Assembly (NCBI GenBank): GCA_913046825.1
Contig: CAJWTF010000006.1
Span: 1-62,367, forward strand
DNA length: 62,367 nucleotides
DNA from: an uncultured Rickettsiales bacterium
Lineage (GTDB): Bacteria > Pseudomonadota > Alphaproteobacteria > UBA8366
Direction of reading: 5' to 3'
The notes beneath the pieces were generated by a model. That model worked only from the letters and a program-made list of their open reading frames with translations, made no database searches and was not told the DNA's origin. Made by a program: the position numbers and the translations under genes. Every line of letters starts with the position of its first letter. The stretch's first letter is position 1. Of the stretch, positions 9,444 to 18,319 are shown piece after piece.

Positions 9444-10576
9444 GCGCCAACGACCAGATAGCGCCGACGATAACGCCGGCCCAACGCGGTCAATATTTCA
9501 TACGGGATGGTACCGGCGTCGCTCGCCAGCGCATTGATGTCATAACTGGGGCCGATCAGTTCGACCGTATCCCCCGCCACTAATCCGGCAGCCGCCGTTG
9601 CGTCCAACGTGATCAAATCCATCGATACCCTGCCGACAAGCGGAAGGGCGGTGTTCCCCCAACGGGCCACGCTCCGACCCCCTAAGCTCCGAAGATACCC
9701 ATCCGCATAACCCGCTGCAACGGTCGCAACGCGGGTGGGTGTTTTAAACTCGTGAGTAGCACCATATCCAACGGTTTCGGGGCTGTCCACATCCCGCACT
9801 TGCAAGACCAAACCGTCGAGACGAACAACCGGTTTCATAGGATTCGACTGCCCCTCGACAGGTGCCCCACCATAAAGCGCGATCCCCGCGCGAACCATAT
9901 CGAAATGCCATCCTCTTCCCAAGAATATCCCAGAAGATGCAGCCAAGGATGCCTTCTCATGAGGCACCCGGGAAACCACGTCGGCAAAGTCGCGGCGTTG
10001 CGCGTCGTTCAACGGATGCCCCGGCGTATCAGCGCAGGCCAGGTGACTAAGAAGGTAGCGGCATACGATTCCCGAGATTATTTTCGGATCGTCGAACAAA
10101 CGCCGCCGTTCGCTTGCCGAAAGTCCGAGGCGCGACATACCCGTATCGAGATGGACAGCGGCCGCCAATCGACCCTCAATGTTACAAAAAGCGGACCATG
10201 CTTCGATCTGATCGATATCGTTCAAAGTCGGCAGTAAATTGTACTCTTGATAATACCCCGCCTCCCCCGACATCAAACCGTTCAATGCAACAATTTCGGC
10301 ATCTTGGAGACACCCCCGCAAGCGAATGGCCTCATCAAGGGAGGCAACAAAGAAGGTCCGACAGCCTTCTCGCCAAAGCCGCTGCCCAACCGCCTCTACC
10401 CCAAGTCCGTAGGCATCCGCCTTGACGACCCCAGCGCAGGCCGCACCGTCCGCCTTATCGCACAGAATTCGGTAGTTGACGGCGATCGCATCGAGGTCGA
10501 CCGTCAGGATGGAACTGGAGAGGCTTCCTGGCGCCGAGGCCGCGCCTGGGGAATCAAAAATCCCCATCCGGATCAT
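9440..10576 (-). CDS. alr: Alanine racemase
   Basis: A 378-residue PLP enzyme that makes D-alanine for peptidoglycan. The PLP lysine lies in VVKADAYGLG (about residue 53), the barrel shows HLDTGMSRLG and RAGIALYGGAPV, and the C-terminal beta domain contains the second active-site region around VGYGATHEF and RVSMDLITLD. Length is standard. Its 5' end overlaps dnaB by 23 nt; internal ATG at codon 4 is an alternative start. Position after dnaB and before the MlaE-type permease is an operon arrangement common in alphaproteobacteria. Confidence 0.94.
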   Translation of the reverse strand: MIRMGIFDSPGAASAPGSLSSSILTVDLDAIAVNYRILCDKADGAACAGVVKADAYGLGVEAVGQRLWREGCRTFFVASLDEAIRLRGCLQDAEIVALNGLMSGEAGYYQEYNLLPTLNDIDQIEAWSAFCNIEGRLAAAVHLDTGMSRLGLSASERRRLFDDPKIISGIVCRYLLSHLACADTPGHPLNDAQRRDFADVVSRVPHEKASLAASSGIFLGRGWHFDMVRAGIALYGGAPVEGQSNPMKPVVRLDGLVLQVRDVDSPETVGYGATHEFKTPTRVATVAAGYADGYLRSLGGRSVARWGNTALPLVGRVSMDLITLDATAAAGLVAGDTVELIGPSYDINALASDAGTIPYEILTALGRRYRRRYLVVGA

Positions 10577-12086
10577 GATGATATGGATCGAAATCGGAGA
10601 ACTTCGTCAGGTCTCCATTGAAGTGCAATTCCACAGTACCGACCGGCCCGTGACGTTGCTTCGCCATAATCACCTCCGCGATATTACGGGATTCCTTCAG
10701 CAAGGTGTTATGCAATTCAATTCTATCTTGGAACTTCCCTTCGTCCTCGTTATCGCGGCGCGATGGTTGATCGCGTTGCAGATAATACTCCTCGCGGAAG
10801 ATGAACATGACGACGTCCGAGTCCTGCTCAATCGTGCCAGATTCGCGAAGGTCAGCCAATTGCGGTCGTTTATTGTCACGATTTTCAACTTGCCGACTGA
10901 GCTGCGAGAGCGCGATGACCGGCACGTCAAGGTCCTTTGCCAATGTCTTCAGCCCTCGCGTGATCTCAGCAATTTCCTGCACCCGATTATCGGGTCGGCT
11001 CCCCGCCGACGCCTGCATCAGCTGCAGGTAATCGATAACAATCATGTGCAGCTTATTTTGACTTTTCATCCGGCGCGCACGTGTCCGAAGCGCCGATACC
11101 GATAAGGCCGGCGTGTCATCTATATAGAGTGGCAAGCGGTAAAGCGCCTGACTCGCCGTTGCCAATCGGTCAAATTCCTCGGCGGTGATATCGCCGCGGC
11201 GAATTTTGTCCGACGGCACCTGGGATTGCTCTGCCAAGATACGTCCGGCCAGCTGTTCGGCGGACATTTCCAATGAAAAGAATAGAACGTGCCCACCTTC
11301 TGTCGTCGTTCGCCCGTGTTCATCGGTCACTTCACGGAAGGCCTTCGCCGCATTGAATGCCATGTTGGTCGCCAAGGCCGTCTTTCCCATCGACGGGCGT
11401 CCGGCGAGAATGAGAAGATCCGAGCGATGGAGACCTCCGAGCATTGTATCGAGCCCTTTAAAGCCCGTCGTGACGCCGACAATGTGACTATCTCGCTTAT
11501 AGGCTTCCTCTGCCGCCTGCAGCGCAAGTTTGGCGGCTTCACCAAGTTCGAAATAACTCCGCTCCGTATTTCCCGTCGATGATAAATTGTAGAGGCGTTG
11601 TTCTGCGGATTCGATCTGGTCGCCCGCTTTGACGTCGATATCGGGTTCGTACGCATCGTTGACGATATCCTCGCCGACAGCGATTAACTCGCGTTTCAGA
11701 TACAGATCGTAGACGGAGCGTCCAAGATCCTCCGCGTTAACAATCATCACTGCGTTGGCCGCGAGGTCGAATAGATATTCAGATCCGCCAACTTCCGTCA
11801 ACGCGGGGTCGCGATCGAAATAGTGCTTGAGCATCGGCGGGCTGGCGACTTGACCTTGCTCGATCAGCTTGCTCGCAGCTTCGAAGACGCGGCCGAGAAC
11901 GGGCTCGTAGAAATGCTCCGCTCGTAGGAACTCGCTGACCTTCTCATGGGCACGGTTGTTCGTGAGGATCGCGCCTATAAGCGCCGCCTCGATTTCCGTA
12001 TTTTGCGGAGGGGACCGATAGTCGGAGCGCTCCAAAGCGCCGCCCTCTAAGGTCACGAATGGTGTGTCTGTCGCATGTGTCGCCAT
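10554..12086 (-). CDS. dnaB: Replicative DNA helicase DnaB
   Basis: A 510-residue helicase with the DnaB N-terminal domain beginning PPQNTEIEAALIGAILTNN (primase-interacting, about residues 25-125) and the RecA-like motor with Walker A AGRPSMGKT (about 228-236), VIDYLQLMQ (Walker B region, about 345) and SQLSRQVENR. It unwinds the fork as a hexamer. The gene lies downstream of the ribosomal operon, separated by a strong terminator, so it likely has its own promoter in 12087-12165, where a consensus DnaA box is found. Confidence 0.96.
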   Translation of the reverse strand: MATHATDTPFVTLEGGALERSDYRSPPQNTEIEAALIGAILTNNRAHEKVSEFLRAEHFYEPVLGRVFEAASKLIEQGQVASPPMLKHYFDRDPALTEVGGSEYLFDLAANAVMIVNAEDLGRSVYDLYLKRELIAVGEDIVNDAYEPDIDVKAGDQIESAEQRLYNLSSTGNTERSYFELGEAAKLALQAAEEAYKRDSHIVGVTTGFKGLDTMLGGLHRSDLLILAGRPSMGKTALATNMAFNAAKAFREVTDEHGRTTTEGGHVLFFSLEMSAEQLAGRILAEQSQVPSDKIRRGDITAEEFDRLATASQALYRLPLYIDDTPALSVSALRTRARRMKSQNKLHMIVIDYLQLMQASAGSRPDNRVQEIAEITRGLKTLAKDLDVPVIALSQLSRQVENRDNKRPQLADLRESGTIEQDSDVVMFIFREEYYLQRDQPSRRDNEDEGKFQDRIELHNTLLKESRNIAEVIMAKQRHGPVGTVELHFNGDLTKFSDFDPYHHDPDGDF

Positions 12087-12134
12087 AACGAATATCGTAC
12101 ACGTTTGCGATCGGGGAAGACATCTAAACTATCC

Positions 12135-12143
12135 TGTGGATAA
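12135..12143 (+). promoter_or_regulatory. Consensus DnaA box upstream of dnaB
   Basis: The 9-mer TGTGGATAA is the exact complement of TTATCCACA, the consensus DnaA box. It lies about 50 nt upstream of the dnaB start codon and downstream of the ribosomal terminator, where a dnaB promoter would be expected. About half an occurrence of a given 9-mer on both strands is expected by chance in this window, so position is the main argument. Confidence 0.4.
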
Positions 12144-12165
12144 CGAGGATATCGGGCATAGTATC

Positions 12166-12206
12166 GAGAAAAACGGCGACGCCCCCAAATCGGAACGTCG
12201 CCGCTG
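12166..12206 (-). terminator. Rho-independent terminator of the rpsF-rplI operon
   Basis: On the minus strand, an 8-bp perfect stem CGGCGACG / CGTCGCCG (plus-strand arms at 12174-12181 and 12196-12203) with a 14-nt loop is followed by a run of five T (plus-strand A run 12169-12173). It starts about 30 nt after the rplI stop, in the correct orientation to end the ribosomal transcript before dnaB. Confidence 0.88.
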
Positions 12207-12234
12207 AATGCAAATAGGATAATCCAGAAATTAC

Positions 12235-12891
12235 TTACTCGGGTTTTTCCTCTTTACCCTCGTCAGAAGCCGACTCGGCGGTAGATTCGCCGCTGTTGTC
12301 GCTCTCCTCGGACGCTTCGGACTCGATAGCTTCGAGCACTTGCTGCTCCAAGAGTTCGGCGACCTCGGGGGCTGCATCCTGCTGATCGTCTTCGTCGTCC
12401 ATCCCAATCAGGGCACGACCGAGCCGAGCCTGCGTCTTCGCTTCGTCCTCGCTGCGCGCGACGTTCGCGATTACTGTCGCCTCAACTTCCGGATGAAGAC
12501 GAATGCGAAAATCGTGAAACCCAAGGGCTTTTACCGGACGTTCGACAATGACTTGCTGACGCCCGACCGTGAAACCACCTTCGGCAACAGCATCCGCGAT
12601 GTCACGACCGCTGACCGATCCGTAGAGCTGACCGGATTCACCGGCGCTCCGAATCACGGTCACTTTTAATCCGTCCAATCGATCAGCGACCGATTGTGCC
12701 TCATCCCGGCGTTGCAGATTTTCAGCTTCGAGTTGCTGACGCTGACCTTCAAAATGTTCGAGATTGGCCTTGTTCGCCCGCAACGCTTTTTTCTGCGGCA
12801 GCAGGAAATTCCGGGCATATCCCGGTTTAACATTCACGACATCGCCCATCTGGCCGAGCCGTTCGATTCGCTCAAGCAAAACGACTTCCAT
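12235..12891 (-). CDS. rplI: 50S ribosomal protein L9
   Basis: The start is set at the ATG at 12891, preceded by the Shine-Dalgarno AGGAGG, giving [19 protein letters not shown], the canonical L9 N-terminus; the open frame extends 7 codons further but without a ribosome site. The N-terminal domain (1-50) includes the [10 protein letters not shown] motif, then a long connecting helix (50-75) and the C-terminal rRNA-binding domain to about 150. At 218 residues it is about 65 longer than E. coli L9, because of an acidic low-complexity tail rich in Glu, Ser and Asp. Last gene of the rpsF operon, ahead of a terminator. Confidence 0.95.
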   Translation of the reverse strand: MEVVLLERIERLGQMGDVVNVKPGYARNFLLPQKKALRANKANLEHFEGQRQQLEAENLQRRDEAQSVADRLDGLKVTVIRSAGESGQLYGSVSGRDIADAVAEGGFTVGRQQVIVERPVKALGFHDFRIRLHPEVEATVIANVARSEDEAKTQARLGRALIGMDDEDDQQDAAPEVAELLEQQVLEAIESEASEESDNSGESTAESASDEGKEEKPE

Positions 12892-12892
12892 T

Positions 12893-13846
12893 TCAGTCCT
12901 CCTCACCGGCATGCGCCAATCGTTGGCGAATTCCGGCCATTTGTTCGATCAGTCCGAGAAAGGCTACGAGCACGATGAGCCACTTGGACACTAACAATAA
13001 AAAATAAAACAGGATCAATAAAAGCGGCCCCGCCGACACTCGCCCGGCCACCACATGCGCAATCGCAACCCCCACCAATAGAAAGGGTAGTGCGACCAAA
13101 AGAGCCGCATTCGTCGCGAAATAACCGAACGCGCCCGGCAGAATTATGGCGGACATCAAAATTACCGCGGCAACAACCGTCAACCAACTCGGCAATTCCA
13201 TCATGCCGAAATTCGGGCTCGGCCGAAGATTTACCCCGAACCTGGTCAACAAACCCTGACTGAGCGCGCCATTTACGATGAGCACGACCAACCAAGAGAG
13301 CGCAACCAGCCCCGGCAAGATAGAGACGACACCTTCGCTAACGATCAGATTTGCCTGCTGGGCATCACTACCTGTCCCCATCCGGTGAACGACAGCGTTC
13401 ATGACTTCGGCAAAGTAGGCTTGAACACTGGCTTCCAAGCCCTCGCTACTCATCCCGATCCACAAACAGGCAATCGCCAACAAACAAAGGCCGTAACAGG
13501 TAGCCCAGGCTGCCAACAAACCCGCCGGATACCATTCGGCACCACCCTGTTCATCTTGCCGAGACAAAAGAGCTTGCCGGACCAAGAGAACTACAGGAAC
13601 CGCGAATAAAGCCAGGAATACGAAAAACCCAACCGAGCCGCCCAAGACCGCGAACCCAACGCCAGCAATTGCTGTGGCGATGGCACCCGCGGCGGTTCCG
13701 ATGCCCAATCCAATCAAAAACAATGGTAATTGACAGAAATAGGCGAATAGCAGCCCGCCGAAATTACCAGTTGCCGGCGCCACGAAGAGGAGCGCGCTGA
13801 GCGCACCCCCACCCGCAATCATCAACCATTGTTTCGGCGTGAACAT
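12893..13846 (-). CDS. DUF2232 multi-spanning membrane protein
   Basis: A 317-residue very hydrophobic protein with about eight predicted membrane segments, starting [18 protein letters not shown] and ending in a hydrophobic [20 protein letters not shown] stretch. Its place between rpsR and rplI and its composition match the DUF2232/YybS-like family found at this spot in many alphaproteobacteria. Function is unknown; the family is distantly reminiscent of the S components of energy-coupling transporters, but that is not shown here. It ends 1 nt before the L9 start and begins 34 nt after rpsR. Confidence 0.8.
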   Translation of the reverse strand: MFTPKQWLMIAGGGALSALLFVAPATGNFGGLLFAYFCQLPLFLIGLGIGTAAGAIATAIAGVGFAVLGGSVGFFVFLALFAVPVVLLVRQALLSRQDEQGGAEWYPAGLLAAWATCYGLCLLAIACLWIGMSSEGLEASVQAYFAEVMNAVVHRMGTGSDAQQANLIVSEGVVSILPGLVALSWLVVLIVNGALSQGLLTRFGVNLRPSPNFGMMELPSWLTVVAAVILMSAIILPGAFGYFATNAALLVALPFLLVGVAIAHVVAGRVSAGPLLLILFYFLLLVSKWLIVLVAFLGLIEQMAGIRQRLAHAGEED

Positions 13847-13880
13847 CTTTAATTGATCCTACGACTAACCCTGCGCGACC

Positions 13881-14141
13881 TTATTGGATCACGTAAGGCA
13901 GCAGACCGAGGAAACGCGCCCGCTTAATGGCACGCGCCAATTCGCGCTGCTTTTTCGTCGATACTGCCGTAATCCGGCTCGGCACGATCTTGCCCCGCTC
14001 CGAAATGTAACGGGACAATAGTTTGGTATCGCAATAATCAATTGCCGGTGCATTCGGGCCCGTGAATGGGCAGCTCTTGCGCCGACGGAAAAACGGCCGA
14101 CGTCCACTGCCGCCGCCGCCCCCGCTGCGTCCATCATTCAT
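13881..14141 (-). CDS. rpsR: 30S ribosomal protein S18
   Basis: An 86-residue protein with the S18 core: [19 protein letters not shown], then [20 protein letters not shown] and RFLGLLPYV, ending at the standard point. The Gly/Arg-rich N-terminus ([20 protein letters not shown]) is a common alphaproteobacterial extension. It binds 16S rRNA as a dimer with S6. Its ATG overlaps the rpsF stop region by 4 nt, consistent with the coupled synthesis of S6 and S18. Confidence 0.97.
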   Translation of the reverse strand: MNDGRSGGGGGSGRRPFFRRRKSCPFTGPNAPAIDYCDTKLLSRYISERGKIVPSRITAVSTKKQRELARAIKRARFLGLLPYVIQ

Positions 14142-14674
14142 TCTTTTGCCTCCTCTTCTTCAGCTGCCTGTGCTTCTTCGAAAGTTGCAGCTTCTTCGGC
14201 AATTGCTGCTTCCGCCGGTGCTTCCTCAGCAACTGTTTCGACTGTCGCCTCGGCTGCGGGGGTTTCCTTGGCTTCGACGGCAGGCGTTTCCCTATCTTCG
14301 GAGCTTTCCTTAGCTTCGGAACGATCGCCGCGATCAGCGCGATCGCGATCGGTCTTGCCGTGCGCCATGGGCGACGGATCCGCGCGCAATTCGTCCAGTC
14401 GGATCGTCATGTAGCGTAGCACGTCTTCGTGAAGTCGCAGATTACGTTCCATTTCCTGAACCGCATCAGACGGCGCATCCAGGTTGAACATGACATAATG
14501 GCCCTTCCGGTTCTTCTTCATCCGGTAGGTTAGGCTACGCAGACCCCAGTACTCGCGCCGAGCCACGCTGCCGCCACTATCTATGATAATTTTTTCCATC
14601 TCGTCCGCCAAGGTATCGACCTGGCCAGCGGAGATGTCTTGGCGTGCAATAAGCACGCTTTCGTAAAGTGCCAT
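14138..14674 (-). CDS. rpsF: 30S ribosomal protein S6
   Basis: The start is placed at the ATG at 14674, preceded by AGGGAG at 11-6 nt, giving [19 protein letters not shown], the family N-terminus; the 16 codons upstream do not match. The ferredoxin-like S6 domain covers residues 1-95 and includes [21 protein letters not shown]. The C-terminal 80 residues are a low-complexity Glu/Ala/Lys/Asp tail, longer than in E. coli (131-135 residues before processing). First gene of the rpsF-rpsR-DUF2232-rplI operon, with a good promoter about 130 nt upstream. Confidence 0.96.
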   Translation of the reverse strand: MALYESVLIARQDISAGQVDTLADEMEKIIIDSGGSVARREYWGLRSLTYRMKKNRKGHYVMFNLDAPSDAVQEMERNLRLHEDVLRYMTIRLDELRADPSPMAHGKTDRDRADRGDRSEAKESSEDRETPAVEAKETPAAEATVETVAEEAPAEAAIAEEAATFEEAQAAEEEEAKE

Positions 14675-14803
14675 CCGTACACTCCCTATGGCTGTTAAAC
14701 GATCCGGCGTCCTTGGGAACATCCCATCGACTGCCCGGCTCTAGCCGACGCTCAGGCGCCGGCAAGGAGTTATGTTTTCCTCGCGAGTCGCGGGAACGCG
14801 CGC

Positions 14804-14831
14804 ACTATACGTAATTCCCGACGCTTGGCAA
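14804..14831 (-). promoter_or_regulatory. Predicted sigma70-type promoter of rpsF operon
   Basis: Minus-strand -35 TTGCCA (14831-14826) and -10 TATAGT (14809-14804) with a 16-nt spacer. Transcription would begin near 14797, leaving a leader of about 120 nt before the rpsF ATG; the leader is GC-rich and could fold. Confidence 0.55.
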
Positions 14832-14862
14832 TCGCCGAATTGACCGGCCCGCTGCCGCCCGC

Positions 14863-14890
14863 TTGACAGTCAATGGCGAGCCGCTATGAC
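14863..14890 (+). promoter_or_regulatory. Predicted sigma70-type promoter of fabD operon
   Basis: -35 TTGACA (14863-14868, perfect consensus) and -10 TATGAC (14885-14890) separated by 16 nt, about 33 nt before the fabD ATG. It is divergent from the rpsF promoter; the two -35 boxes are only about 31 nt apart. Confidence 0.6.
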
Positions 14891-14922
14891 TGACGTTCAG
14901 AACTAATCTACGGAATAATAAA

Positions 14923-15876
14923 ATGGCTCGCGCATTCGTATTTCCGGGGCAAGGCTCACAGGCCCTCGGAATGGGTAAAGACCTCGCAGATGCATTTCCA
15001 GCCGCCCGGCTCGTTTTCGAGGAAGTCAACGAAACCCTCAAGCAGAACCTCTCGAAGGTCATGTTCGAAGGCCCGGACGATCAATTGCGTCTTACCGCCA
15101 ACGCACAACCGGCATTGATGGCGGTTAGCATTGCGATCATCCGAGTGCTGCAAGAAGAAGGTAATGTCTCGGTCCCTGATTTAGCCGACTTCGTTGCCGG
15201 GCATTCACTTGGCGAATACGCGGCATTAGCCGCCGCCGGAGCGCTGTCTCTCTCTGATACGGCACGGTTGCTGAAATTACGGGGCACGATGATGCAAATC
15301 GCGGTTCCTGTCGGCGAGGGTGCGATGGCAGCTTTGATGGGACCTACGGTCGAAGAGACCGAGGAAATCGCCGCAGCCGCGGTCTCAGCCGGTGACGCCG
15401 GAGAGGTGTGTGACCTCGCGAACGACAATGCCCCGGGCCAGGTTGTCGTCAGCGGCAGCATGGCAACCGTCGAACGAGCGGTCGAAATCGCAGGGGAACG
15501 CGGCGTCAAACGCTGTATCATGCTGCCAGTAAGTGCTCCCTTCCATTGCTCATTGATGCAACCCGCCGCCGACGCCATGGCTGACGCCTTGGCCTCGACC
15601 ATAATTACCCCGCCTTCCGTGCCGTTAATCGCCAATGTAACGGCCGACGAGGTGCGCGTTCCGGAAAAGATCCGTAACAATCTCGTTGGCCAGGTGACCG
15701 GACGAGTCAGATGGCGCGAAAGCATGATGGCGCTAAAGGAAAAAGGCGTCGACACACTTATCGAGGCAGGTTCGGGAAAAGTACTGAGTGGATTAGCGCG
15801 TCGGATCGATCGAGAATTGTCCGCCGTCTCAGTTCAGGAACCGGAAGATATTGAAAACTTCCTCGCAAGCCTATAG
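14923..15876 (+). CDS. fabD: Malonyl-CoA:ACP transacylase
   Basis: A 317-residue acyltransferase that loads malonyl groups on acyl carrier protein. The N-terminus is AFVFPGQGSQALGMGKDL with the oxyanion-region GQGSQ; the nucleophile Ser is in GHSLGEYAAL (about residue 93) and the catalytic His in APFHCSLMQPA (about 206). Length is standard. First gene of the plus-strand cluster fabD-fabG-acpP-fabF-mltG, 12 nt before fabG, with a near-consensus promoter just upstream. Confidence 0.96.
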   Translation: MARAFVFPGQGSQALGMGKDLADAFPAARLVFEEVNETLKQNLSKVMFEGPDDQLRLTANAQPALMAVSIAIIRVLQEEGNVSVPDLADFVAGHSLGEYAALAAAGALSLSDTARLLKLRGTMMQIAVPVGEGAMAALMGPTVEETEEIAAAAVSAGDAGEVCDLANDNAPGQVVVSGSMATVERAVEIAGERGVKRCIMLPVSAPFHCSLMQPAADAMADALASTIITPPSVPLIANVTADEVRVPEKIRNNLVGQVTGRVRWRESMMALKEKGVDTLIEAGSGKVLSGLARRIDRELSAVSVQEPEDIENFLASL

Positions 15877-15888
15877 GAAATCGCGGCT

Positions 15889-16626
15889 ATGTTTGACCTC
15901 TCTGGAAAATCAGCTCTGATTACGGGTGCTTCCGGCGGCATCGGCGGCGCCATCGCGCGCGCTTTGCACGGCGCCGGGGCGACGGTTGCCCTATCCGGAA
16001 CGCGGGTAGAGGCCCTTGAAGGCCTAGCGTCAGAGCTCGGCGAAAACGCCCATATTACACCGGCCAATCTATCGGACGCGGAATCACTTGCTGCCCTCAT
16101 CGGCACCGCCGAAGAAGCCATGGGTGCCGTCGACATTCTGATCAATAACGCGGGCCTCACCCGGGATATGCTGTCAATGCGTCTGACGGACGAAGATTGG
16201 CAATCGGTCCTCTACGTTAATCTGACCGCCGCCTTCCGCCTATCGCGCGGTGTCATGCGTGGCATGATGAAACGCCGCTGGGGTCGCATTATTAATATCA
16301 CTTCGGTCGTCGGCGTGACCGGCAATCCGGGGCAGGCGAACTACGCCGCCTCCAAAGCCGGCCTAATCGGCATGTCCAAATCCATGGCGCAAGAAGTTGC
16401 GAGCCGGGGCATTACGGTGAATTGCGTGGCACCAGGTATGATCGTCACCGCAATGACCGACGTCTTGTCCGATGACCAAAAAAAACGAATTCTCGAAATT
16501 GTCCCAGCCGGAAGGCTGGGCGAATCGGAGGAAATTGCCGCGGGAACGCTCTACTTGGCAAGTGAAGAAGCCGCCTATGTGACCGGGCAAACCCTTCATA
16601 TTAATGGCGGAATGGCCATGATTTAG
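15889..16626 (+). CDS. fabG: 3-oxoacyl-ACP reductase
   Basis: A 245-residue SDR. Cofactor motif TGASGGIGGAIA (about 13-24), NNAG (about 85-88), catalytic Ser/Tyr/Lys in NITSVVGV and YAASKAGLIG (about 151-160), and the C-terminal GQTLHINGGMAM that is typical of FabG. It reduces beta-ketoacyl-ACP with NADPH in fatty-acid elongation. Operon position between fabD and acpP supports FabG over other SDRs. Confidence 0.95.
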   Translation: MFDLSGKSALITGASGGIGGAIARALHGAGATVALSGTRVEALEGLASELGENAHITPANLSDAESLAALIGTAEEAMGAVDILINNAGLTRDMLSMRLTDEDWQSVLYVNLTAAFRLSRGVMRGMMKRRWGRIINITSVVGVTGNPGQANYAASKAGLIGMSKSMAQEVASRGITVNCVAPGMIVTAMTDVLSDDQKKRILEIVPAGRLGESEEIAAGTLYLASEEAAYVTGQTLHINGGMAMI

Positions 16627-16771
16627 TAGCCATCGGTATCGCCGTCTCAGGCGCTGGTCACCCAGTTGAAAGTATGTTACGAAACATCGCCGTCGCGCGG
16701 AAGAGTAGTAGGGAACCGCAAGCAAGACGGCATATCGAGACTACGCTCATACATTGGGAAGGTTTTAGAAC

Positions 16772-17008
16772 ATGAGTGACGTTGCGGATCGCGTTAAGAA
16801 AATCGTCATCGAGCACCTTGGCGTTGATGAAGGAAAAGTTTCCGATAATGCCAGTTTTATCGACGATCTTGGCGCGGACAGTCTCGACACGGTCGAGTTG
16901 GTCATGGCGTTCGAGGAAGAGTTTGGTTGTGAAATACCGGATGACGCCGCGGAAAAGATTTTGACGATCAAGGACGCTATTAGTTTCATCGAAAGCGCCG
17001 ACGGCTAA
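16772..17008 (+). CDS. acpP: Acyl carrier protein
   Basis: A 78-residue acidic protein with the phosphopantetheine attachment Ser37 in [19 protein letters not shown] and the usual four-helix composition. It carries the growing acyl chain. It lies 145 nt after fabG, so it may have its own promoter in addition to read-through, and 42 nt before fabF. The stop codon is embedded in a perfect palindrome that could act as an attenuator. Confidence 0.98.
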   Translation: MSDVADRVKKIVIEHLGVDEGKVSDNASFIDDLGADSLDTVELVMAFEEEFGCEIPDDAAEKILTIKDAISFIESADG

Positions 17009-17018
17009 TTTAGCCGTC
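17000..17018 (+). terminator. Perfect palindrome over the acpP stop codon (possible attenuator or RNA-stability element)
   Basis: GACGGCTAA and TTAGCCGTC form a 9-bp perfect inverted repeat with a single central T. The acpP TAA stop codon is inside the left arm. The sequence after it is TCTCTG, not a true T run, so full termination is doubtful; a 3'-end stabilising hairpin or partial attenuator before fabF is more plausible. Confidence 0.4.
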
Positions 17019-17050
17019 GTCTCTGACAAATCACGGAAAGCATCGTTGCG

Positions 17051-18313
17051 ATGAGGCGAATCGTCGTAACCGGAATGGGAGTTGTCTCGCCTCTGGGAAT
17101 TGGCGTTAGGCATGTTTGGCGCCGATTACTTGCGGGAGACAGCGGCATCACGTCGATCCAATCTTTCGACGCGAGTGGCCTGGCATGTCAAATTGCCGGT
17201 CACGTACCCGTGGGCGAAACTGCTAATGGCGACTATCATGTCGATGACTGGGTCGACCGCAAAGATCAGCGGAAAATGGACCCTTTCATCGCTTTCGCTA
17301 TTGCGGCGGCGGAAGAGGCCATCAAAGACTCTGGATGGGTAGCTACCGATGACGAAAGCCGGGAACGCACTGGTGTTCTGATCGGCTCCGGCATTGGCGG
17401 CCTTCCCGGCATCTCCGAGACCTCGGTGACGCTGCACGATCGAGGTCCTCGCCGTGTCAGCCCGTTTTTCATACCAGCCAATTTAATCAATCTGGCGTCG
17501 GGCCACGTATCGATCCGACATGGATTCTGTGGCCCGAATCATTCCGTCGTCACGGCTTGCGCCACCGGCGCTCACGCCATTGGGGACGCCGCACGGATGA
17601 TTCAGTTTGAGGATGCTGAAGTAATGGTCGCCGGTGGAGCCGAGGCGGCGATCTGCCGCATGGGTATTGCTGGCTTTGCAGCCGCGAAGGCACTTTCCAC
17701 CGGATTTAATGACGATCCGAAACACGCCTCCCGGCCATGGGATGTCGGCCGCGACGGTTTTGTTATGGGCGAAGGAGCCGGCGTAGTTGTCTTGGAAGAA
17801 ATTGAACACGCAAAAGCGCGTGGCGCGAAGATTTACGCGGAAGTGACAGGCTACGGCTTATCTGGCGATGCCTATCATATCACCGCCCCAGCCCCCAACG
17901 GCACCGGCGGTTTCCGAGCCATGAAGGCCGCCCTGAAACGTGCCGGAATTGCTGCCGATGAAATTGATTACGTGAATGCGCATGGAACATCAACGCCACT
18001 TGGCGATGAAATCGAGTTGGGAGCGGTGAAGCGTCTGTTCGGCGATCATGCCTATAACCTTTCTATGTCTTCGACGAAATCAGCCATCGGACATTTGCTT
18101 GGTGCGGCGGGCGCTGTTGAAGCCATCTTCTCGATGAAAGCTATCGAGGAAGGAATTGTGCCTCCGACCTTGAATCTGGAAAACCCTTCCGAGGGCTGCG
18201 ACATAGACCTCGTCGCCAAGATGGCGAAGGAGCGTACGGTTCGCAATGCAATGTCCAACTCCTTCGGTTTCGGCGGGACTAACGCCAGTTTGGTGTTAAG
18301 CGCCGTCGACTGA
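17051..18313 (+). CDS. fabF: 3-oxoacyl-ACP synthase II
   Basis: A 420-residue condensing enzyme. The catalytic triad is visible: Cys in VVTACATGAHAIGDA (about 173), His in NAHGTSTPLGDEIE (about 313) and His in KSAIGHLLGAAGAVEA (about 350), with SNSFGFGGTNASLV at the C-terminus. It elongates acyl-ACP by condensation with malonyl-ACP. Length and start MRRIVVTGMGVVSPLG are standard. It is cotranscribed with acpP and, 6 nt on, mltG. Confidence 0.97.
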   Translation: MRRIVVTGMGVVSPLGIGVRHVWRRLLAGDSGITSIQSFDASGLACQIAGHVPVGETANGDYHVDDWVDRKDQRKMDPFIAFAIAAAEEAIKDSGWVATDDESRERTGVLIGSGIGGLPGISETSVTLHDRGPRRVSPFFIPANLINLASGHVSIRHGFCGPNHSVVTACATGAHAIGDAARMIQFEDAEVMVAGGAEAAICRMGIAGFAAAKALSTGFNDDPKHASRPWDVGRDGFVMGEGAGVVVLEEIEHAKARGAKIYAEVTGYGLSGDAYHITAPAPNGTGGFRAMKAALKRAGIAADEIDYVNAHGTSTPLGDEIELGAVKRLFGDHAYNLSMSSTKSAIGHLLGAAGAVEAIFSMKAIEEGIVPPTLNLENPSEGCDIDLVAKMAKERTVRNAMSNSFGFGGTNASLVLSAVD

Positions 18314-18319
18314 CGCGAG

